In this document: piece after piece, positions 59,305 to 64,000 of the stretch
Layout: each line of letters opens with the position of its first letter
Numbering within the stretch: position 1 is the stretch's first letter
Assembly (NCBI RefSeq): GCF_021504595.1
Contig: NZ_JACSGT010000001.1
Coordinates: forward strand, 2,046,001 to 2,110,000
From: Chryseobacterium indicum
GTDB lineage: Bacteria; Bacteroidota; Bacteroidia; Flavobacteriales; Weeksellaceae
DNA: 64,000 nucleotides
Reading direction: 5' to 3'
Notes under the pieces: generated by a model
The model's input: the letters and a program-made list of their open reading frames with translations, nothing else
Databases searched by the model: none
What the model was told of the DNA's origin: nothing
Made by a program: the position numbers and the translations under genes

Positions 59305-59780
59305 CGGGTCAATTTTTTAGCTATTATGTAATCTAAACCAAATCTTCCGGAGCCTAAAATGATATAAAATAAGCTCACCCACATAATTCCCATTGCAGGC
59401 AGCATATTCCATACTCCCTGATTCATCTGCTGAAAAAATACAGCAACAAACATGGTAATGAAGACAAGTACTGCAAAAGGTCTTGTAAACAATCCTAACA
59501 ATAAAAAAATTCCGCCTACCGCTTCACTAAAAGCTCCCATCCAAGCAAAAAATGCAGGAAACATGGCAAAAACGCCACCATATTCTGCGACATCATTCGG
59601 AAACCAGAAAGCCACTTCAAAAAATTTCAAATTATTGTCTGCGGGAGACCAAGGCAAGCCAAATTTTGCAGCACCGAAGTCGCTCGTCAGTAAATATCCG
59701 CAAACTATTCGCGGAATGGCAAAAAGCAGATCCTGCCACCAAAATGGCATCTGAATGGGGGTAAAAATTCTTTTTATCAT
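59301..59780 (-). CDS. DoxX-family membrane protein
   Basis: The 159-residue protein has four hydrophobic helices (about 17-35, 63-83, 87-108, 118-140) and the DoxX-type motif pattern (GGVFAMFPAFFAWMGAFSEAVGGIFLLLGLFTR). DoxX proteins are integral membrane subunits linked to thiosulfate:quinone oxidoreductase or general redox stress; a role in starch use is not known. It overlaps the following lipoprotein gene by 4 bp and so belongs to the operon. Confidence 0.82.
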   Translation of the reverse strand: MIKRIFTPIQMPFWWQDLLFAIPRIVCGYLLTSDFGAAKFGLPWSPADNNLKFFEVAFWFPNDVAEYGGVFAMFPAFFAWMGAFSEAVGGIFLLLGLFTRPFAVLVFITMFVAVFFQQMNQGVWNMLPAMGIMWVSLFYIILGSGRFGLDYIIAKKLTR

Positions 59781-59794
59781 AGGAATATGTATTA

Positions 59795-59826
59795 AAAAAC
59801 CCTACAGAAAATCTGTAAGGTTTTTG
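59795..59826 (-). terminator. Terminator/attenuator after the GH97 gene
   Basis: On the minus strand ACCTTACAGA, TTT, TCTGTAGGGT plus TTTTTTA (59822-59798) forms a good terminator 13 bp after the GH97 stop. It would reduce expression of the genes behind it relative to those ahead. Confidence 0.75.
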
Positions 59827-59838
59827 GTTAATTCACAA

Positions 59839-61998
59839 TTATTTTACAGGCTTGATAGAGATAGCAAAACCTCCGCTTCGTGCCATTTTAAAATTGATCT
59901 TAGATTTGCTTGTGATTTCTTTTTTGTAGATGTTATAGCTTTGAGGATTGTTGATGTAATCCGCATCTTTTCCATCTTCGTAAACCACAGCTTCATATTT
60001 TTTGCCTTTATCTAAGAAAGAAAAATCTACAGTGTAATCACTTTTGTTTTCATCGGTAATTCCGCCCACGAACCAGTTTTCAGTTCCTTTTGCTTTTCTT
60101 GCCGTAATAATGTAATCTCCCGGCTCTGCCGATAAGATTTTCGTATCATCCCAGTCTGCTGCTACATCTTTAATAAACTGGAAGGCATCCATGTGCTTTT
60201 TGTAGTTTTCCGGTAAGTCTGCCGCCATCTGAAGAGGCATATACATTACGACATAAAGCGCTAACTGTTTTACCAAGGTTGTTTTTACAAAACGTTTGTC
60301 TCCGGGGAAATAGTAATCCAGTTTTGTCTGGAAAATTCCCGGCGTGTAATCCATCGAACCTCCCATCCATCTTGTAAACGGAAGAATGGTCTGATGATCG
60401 GGATTGTTTCCTCCGAAAGCTTCGTATTCCGTTCCACGCGCCGCTTCCGCAGAGATGTAATTCGGATACGTTCTGCTTTCTCCTGTAGGACGGACAGATT
60501 CATGAGAATTCACCATAATTTTATATTCGTTGGCTTTTTCAGCAATTCTGTAGAAATGATTGATTGTCCATTGAGAATAATGATGTTCTCCTCTTGGGAT
60601 CATATCTCCTACGTACCCTGTTTTCACGGCATCATAACCGTATTTATTCATTAACTGATATGCTTTATCTGCCCATCTTTCATAGTTCGTTGCTGAACCT
60701 GAAGTTTCATGGTGCATGATTAATTTGATCCCTTTGGAATGCGCATAATCGTTTAACATTTTGATGTCGAAGTCAGGATAAGGAGTAATGAAATCGAAAA
60801 CAAATTCTTTTGAGTGGCCAAACCAGTCTTCCCAACCAACGTTCCAGCCTTCAATTAAAAGTCCCTGAAAACCGTTTTCTGCCGCGAAATCGATATATTC
60901 TTTCACTTTTGTATTGTTGGCTCCGTGTTTTCCGTTAGGCGTAAGTTTAGAGAAATCTGTTACTCCAAGACGCACATTAGATTCCGGCTGTCCGTAAGCC
61001 CACTGGGATTTACCGATGATCATCTCCCACCATACTCCCATGTATTTTGTTGGGTGAATGTAAGAAGTATCGGTATATTTTGTTGGCTCGTTAAGGTTAA
61101 ATAGCATTTTAGAATCCATCACCTCTTCTGCTTTCGGAGCAACGATAATGGTTCTCCAGGGAGTTACGGAAGGAGTCTGAATGTAACCTTTCGCACCCTG
61201 TCGGTCTGCTGTAAGATGTGTTTTTAATTTAAAATTCTGTGCATCAACTTCTAAGTGAGAAGCTGGATAATCTAAAACGGCAGCTTCAGCAACATTGATG
61301 TATAATGGCTCTTTTCCTTCCTGCTTCAACATTACCGGCGACTGAACGGCATTTTTAATTAAAGTCTGCGAAGCGTTTGCATCTGCAGCTTTTGGCCATC
61401 TTGCAGGAATTTCAGAAAGTTTTGTTTCCTGATACTGGTATTCCTGAGAGTCATAATCTGCAACAATCCACCAGGATTTCATATCTGTAGGGAAATCAAT
61501 TTCAGAATCTTCTTCTCTGATTACGAAATAGTTGAGATTTTTCTGCTGAGGAAATTCATATCTGAAACCTAAACCATCATTAAACAGTCTGAATTTCACC
61601 ACGATATTTCTGTCTGTTGAGGTCTGATTAAGCGTTACCGCCAATTCATTGTAATGATTGATATAGTTTTTCTTTTCTCCTAAAACCGGCTGCCAAATTT
61701 CGTTTTTAGCATCACGTTTTTCTTCTATTTTAGTAAAACCGTTGTTCAGATCGAATTTTACATCTTCCGGTTTTGCAATTTCTGAGGCAAATTTTATTGA
61801 AGTATCTTTAAATAATCTGAGTCCCAATTTGGAATCTTCGACGATCGTTTTTCCGTTATATTTAAGATTGTAATAAGGTACGCCCTGTTTCAACTGAAAG
61901 TACATTTCGAACTTCCCATCCGGCGATTTTAAAGATTGTGCATTAACACCCGCAAACATCATAGAGAGCATGATTGCTCCTGCTGTAATTTTCTTCAT
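59839..61998 (-). CDS. GH97 alpha-glucosidase (SusB-like)
   Basis: The 719-residue protein has a signal peptide (cut near VNAQ, residue 21), a beta-sandwich N-terminal domain, a TIM barrel (about 290-590) and a C-terminal beta domain, the GH97 order. Diagnostic motifs are GLLIEGWNVGWEDWFG, MHHETSG, HESVRPTGESRTYPN and EAARGTEYEAF; the Glu in HES and EAARG fit the inverting (SusB-like) group rather than retaining GH97. It hydrolyses maltose and short alpha-glucans to glucose in the periplasm. It lies behind susE. Confidence 0.93.
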   Translation of the reverse strand: MKKITAGAIMLSMMFAGVNAQSLKSPDGKFEMYFQLKQGVPYYNLKYNGKTIVEDSKLGLRLFKDTSIKFASEIAKPEDVKFDLNNGFTKIEEKRDAKNEIWQPVLGEKKNYINHYNELAVTLNQTSTDRNIVVKFRLFNDGLGFRYEFPQQKNLNYFVIREEDSEIDFPTDMKSWWIVADYDSQEYQYQETKLSEIPARWPKAADANASQTLIKNAVQSPVMLKQEGKEPLYINVAEAAVLDYPASHLEVDAQNFKLKTHLTADRQGAKGYIQTPSVTPWRTIIVAPKAEEVMDSKMLFNLNEPTKYTDTSYIHPTKYMGVWWEMIIGKSQWAYGQPESNVRLGVTDFSKLTPNGKHGANNTKVKEYIDFAAENGFQGLLIEGWNVGWEDWFGHSKEFVFDFITPYPDFDIKMLNDYAHSKGIKLIMHHETSGSATNYERWADKAYQLMNKYGYDAVKTGYVGDMIPRGEHHYSQWTINHFYRIAEKANEYKIMVNSHESVRPTGESRTYPNYISAEAARGTEYEAFGGNNPDHQTILPFTRWMGGSMDYTPGIFQTKLDYYFPGDKRFVKTTLVKQLALYVVMYMPLQMAADLPENYKKHMDAFQFIKDVAADWDDTKILSAEPGDYIITARKAKGTENWFVGGITDENKSDYTVDFSFLDKGKKYEAVVYEDGKDADYINNPQSYNIYKKEITSKSKINFKMARSGGFAISIKPVK

Positions 61999-62028
61999 AA
62001 TGACTATTTATAGACTTTAAAAATAAAG

Positions 62029-62053
62029 AAAGTGTTGCCGAAAAGCAACACTT
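62029..62053 (-). terminator. Hairpin terminator between susE and GH97 genes
   Basis: AAAGTGTTGC, a 5-nt loop and GCAACACTTT form a perfect stem with a T-rich run after it on the minus strand. Probable partial terminator between highly expressed outer-membrane genes and the enzymes. Confidence 0.75.
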
Positions 62054-62100
62054 TGCTATGTAAAATTCAATTTAAAATTATTATTGGAAACATGATTTAA

Positions 62101-63180
62101 TTAATTCGCTGGAATTACAGAGAAATCACCTGTCATATCATTAAAATAGACATTATAATTAAATGTTGTTGCTAAAGGAATATTTCCCCCACCCAATAAT
62201 GCTGTTCCAAAGTACTGCTGAGATAATCCCCAGTTTGTTCCCCAATCATGATTAGCTCTGAATTTAAATTCTCCTGAACTTAACATTACATTTTTCTTCA
62301 CCCATACATGAGGATCAAAAGTAGATTTCACTAAATCTAAATCTGTAGACCATCCTCCGGCTGCAGGACCGATTAAAGAAATAGAAGTGTATGTAGTTGC
62401 TGAAGGTGTTACAGGGGTAACAGTATATGTTAAGGAAGAAATATTAATAGTAACTTTATAATATCCTGAACCATTAATAGTGATATTTCCGGAACCACCA
62501 CTTGTACTTAATACTCCTGCAGATGAACCCATACCATACTGTGGATCCCAAGAACCCGGAGTTTTAATAATTTTAAATCCTCCCTGCGCAAAATATCCTG
62601 TGTAAGTATACATATTTGGATCCGAAGATTTTAGTAACGGATAAATTTTCGCATTTGTAGCCACGTTATCCCATGCTCCCGCTGTAGCATCACCTATTAA
62701 GTATAAATCTGTATAAGTGTAAATAGGACCATTAATAAATGGTGTAACTTTTAATGGTAATATATTTGAATAGTGAGTTTTCCCAACAGCTGTTGATTTC
62801 AATCTCACCTCAATATCTGTAGCTGTAACAGATGTTACCCCTAATCCTAAAATTATATTGTTAAGATCGTTTCCAATTATACTGTAAGATTTAGATCCTG
62901 CCACAAGTTCAACAGTTTTTGGAGCAGCAAAATTAGTTCCTTTAAGCGCAAATTGTAATTGATTAGTAATTTGAATAGGAACTCCAAAATCCGAGTTCAC
63001 CCAATTAAATACCACTGCCTCATTAGCAGACTGATTGTTGATTAAAACAACTGAAGTTTTATTTGCAGAAACTGTTGGATTCGTCCCATCGTTTACAACA
63101 GCTAAATCCTCATCTTTCTCGCAAGAAGAAATAATAAATGCTACAGCAAACAGTGTGAATATTTTAAATAAATGTTTCAT
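62101..63180 (-). CDS. susE: SusE/SusF-family outer-membrane starch-binding lipoprotein
   Basis: The 359-residue lipoprotein (lipobox SSC, then EKDED, an acidic surface-export signal) has an N-terminal SusE Ig-like domain (TNPTVSANKTSVVLINN to about residue 150). Two carbohydrate-binding modules follow, each with aromatic-rich beta strands (YLIGDATAGAWDN and ISLIGPAAGGWSTDLDLV are the parallel starts). SusE/F hold starch on the cell surface. It is 18 bp behind susD. The name susE is by family; binding specificity is inferred. Confidence 0.88.
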   Translation of the reverse strand: MKHLFKIFTLFAVAFIISSCEKDEDLAVVNDGTNPTVSANKTSVVLINNQSANEAVVFNWVNSDFGVPIQITNQLQFALKGTNFAAPKTVELVAGSKSYSIIGNDLNNIILGLGVTSVTATDIEVRLKSTAVGKTHYSNILPLKVTPFINGPIYTYTDLYLIGDATAGAWDNVATNAKIYPLLKSSDPNMYTYTGYFAQGGFKIIKTPGSWDPQYGMGSSAGVLSTSGGSGNITINGSGYYKVTINISSLTYTVTPVTPSATTYTSISLIGPAAGGWSTDLDLVKSTFDPHVWVKKNVMLSSGEFKFRANHDWGTNWGLSQQYFGTALLGGGNIPLATTFNYNVYFNDMTGDFSVIPAN

Positions 63181-63198
63181 TTTAAAAAGTGTTTTTTG

Positions 63199-64000
63199 TT
63201 AGTATCCAGGGTTCTGAATTAAGTTAGGATTTGCAACAATATCATTAGCCGGAATAGGAAATAGATTTCTGTAATCCTCAACAGCTTTACCTTCTTTTAT
63301 ACCTCCCTTCCACGGCCATAAGTAAGATGATGATGTAAATTTACCATATCGGATAAGATCTGTTCTTCTTGTAGCTTCCCAAGACATTTCTCTTGATCTT
63401 TCATCTAAAAAGAAATCTGTATTAATGGAAGAAACAGTAGAACCTCCAGCTCTTGTTCTTAATGCATTTACGTAGCCCAGAGCTGTTGTTAGACTTCCTC
63501 CACTTCCTCCTCTTGTAACGGCTTCTCCATACATTAGATAAATATCTGCTAAACGATATAATGGGATGTCCGCATCTACAAAATTACCGGATGCATCCGA
63601 TCCAGGAGTATTATTTGAATATTTAATATTTTTATATTTAATAAAAGCATATCCATCCGTGAATGTAGAAACATTGTTTATTTCCAAGTTCTGACCACTA
63701 GTATAAAAATTTCCTCTTTGGTCGCCTGGTGAACCTGCAAATAGGTTTACGAAAGATTTTGTAGTTCTTAAACCTCCCCAACCTCCATTTATCCCAAATT
63801 GAGATGCAGGCATTGACCCTCCAACAGCAGCATGAACCATAAATGTTGATCCTCCGTAAGTTCTTGTATTTGTACCATCATAATTTACAGAAAGAATAAC
63901 TTCAGGATTGCTTACATTATTATCAGCCATAAATAATGAAGCATAGTTAGTTTTTAAAGTATATCCAGCATTTATCACTTTGTTACAATAGGTAATACAA
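63199..64000 (-). CDS. susD: SusD/RagB-family nutrient-binding lipoprotein, C-terminal part
   Basis: The frame is open to the right edge and encodes at least 267 residues; the N-terminus (signal, lipobox and first TPR helices) is outside. Family landmarks are IPLYRLADIYLMYGEAVTRGG (split by TPR helix), a helix ending ALGYVNALRTRAGG, FFLDERSREMSWEATRRTDLIRYGKF and the closing motif NLFPIPANDIVANPNLIQNPGY (about the last 22 residues). SusD is the lid-like binding protein of a SusC TonB-dependent porin, which should lie just beyond the window. Confidence 0.92.
   Translation of the reverse strand, partial: CITYCNKVINAGYTLKTNYASLFMADNNVSNPEVILSVNYDGTNTRTYGGSTFMVHAAVGGSMPASQFGINGGWGGLRTTKSFVNLFAGSPGDQRGNFYTSGQNLEINNVSTFTDGYAFIKYKNIKYSNNTPGSDASGNFVDADIPLYRLADIYLMYGEAVTRGGSGGSLTTALGYVNALRTRAGGSTVSSINTDFFLDERSREMSWEATRRTDLIRYGKFTSSSYLWPWKGGIKEGKAVEDYRNLFPIPANDIVANPNLIQNPGY

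Noticed and set aside
1..64000. tRNA or rRNA genes
   Set aside because: Intergenic regions were read for cloverleaf features (GTTCGAATC-type T-arms, CCA ends) and rRNA motifs; nothing convincing was found.

Overview
The window reads as chromosomal DNA of a low-GC Bacteroidota of the Flavobacteriia, most likely Chryseobacterium or a close relative (Weeksellaceae). This is inferred from the gene families, not from a search. The signs are a SusD/SusE starch-type outer-membrane system, a subtilase ending in a type IX secretion (T9SS) sorting domain, lipoproteins with acidic residues right after the lipobox Cys, promoters of the Bacteroidota type (TAnnTTTG near -7, sometimes TTG about 19 nt upstream), and a small peptide with a bacteriocin-type leader of the kind common in Chryseobacterium.

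Layout. 1-5.0 kb: amino acid permease, PnuC, a GFR-repeat lipoprotein, DapF and MltG. 5.2-9.1 kb: a TonB-dependent receptor with an IS3-family element directly behind it. 9.2-12.3 kb: a surface-sugar operon on the minus strand (DegT aminotransferase, membrane protein, GalE, cytidylyltransferase). 12.3-16.7 kb: a T9SS subtilase and PEP carboxylase. 16.8-25.7 kb: accessory segment with unknown genes, a 282-bp tandem repeat array, two identical 899-bp IS5-type elements and, between them, a YqhD-type alcohol dehydrogenase, a lipocalin-like lipoprotein, an SGNH hydrolase and an unknown protein. 25.7-27.1 kb: DEAD-box helicase. 27.1-31.3 kb: a mirror-image redox/detoxification cluster bounded by two HxlR regulators. 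31.3-34.4 kb: a flavin amine oxidase and an AarF/UbiB kinase. 34.5-35.3 kb: a second tandem array (about 187 bp, four copies), followed by a Cys-rich peptide gene. 35.8-37.9 kb: a GNAT-nitrilase fusion and two small unknown genes. 37.9-44.6 kb: purine genes guaA, purD, purH, purN, purM. 44.7-46.3 kb: a mini-cistron, an FMN reductase and a pirin. 46.4-54.6 kb: the Ile/Val operon ilvE-ilvD-ilvB-ilvN-ilvC-ilvA, preceded by a leader peptide and terminator. 55-64 kb: a starch/maltodextrin utilisation operon (susD, susE, GH97, DoxX, starch-binding-like lipoprotein, GH13, SnoaL-like, MFS) that runs off the right edge.

How they work together. The starch genes form a capture, hydrolyse and import chain: SusD/E bind glucan at the surface, GH13 and GH97 cut it in the periplasm, and the MFS carrier imports sugars. 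The ilv genes encode acetolactate synthase through the transaminase, plus threonine dehydratase for 2-ketobutyrate. The five purine genes cover GAR synthesis, GAR formylation, AIR synthesis, the last two IMP steps and GMP synthesis.

The most notable new-looking item is the ilv leader at 54463-54616. It holds a promoter, a 23-codon ORF with nine Ile/Leu/Val codons among ten consecutive codons, a possible antiterminator pairing and an intrinsic terminator, all in front of ilvE. That is the layout of ribosome-mediated transcription attenuation. Other points worth a second look are the Cys-rich peptide at 35587, the promoter-microORF-terminator cassette at 44.7-44.85 kb, the mirrored HxlR modules, and a recurring -7 box only 4-5 nt before four start codons, which suggests leaderless mRNAs. 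No tRNA, rRNA, CRISPR array or known riboswitch was recognised.
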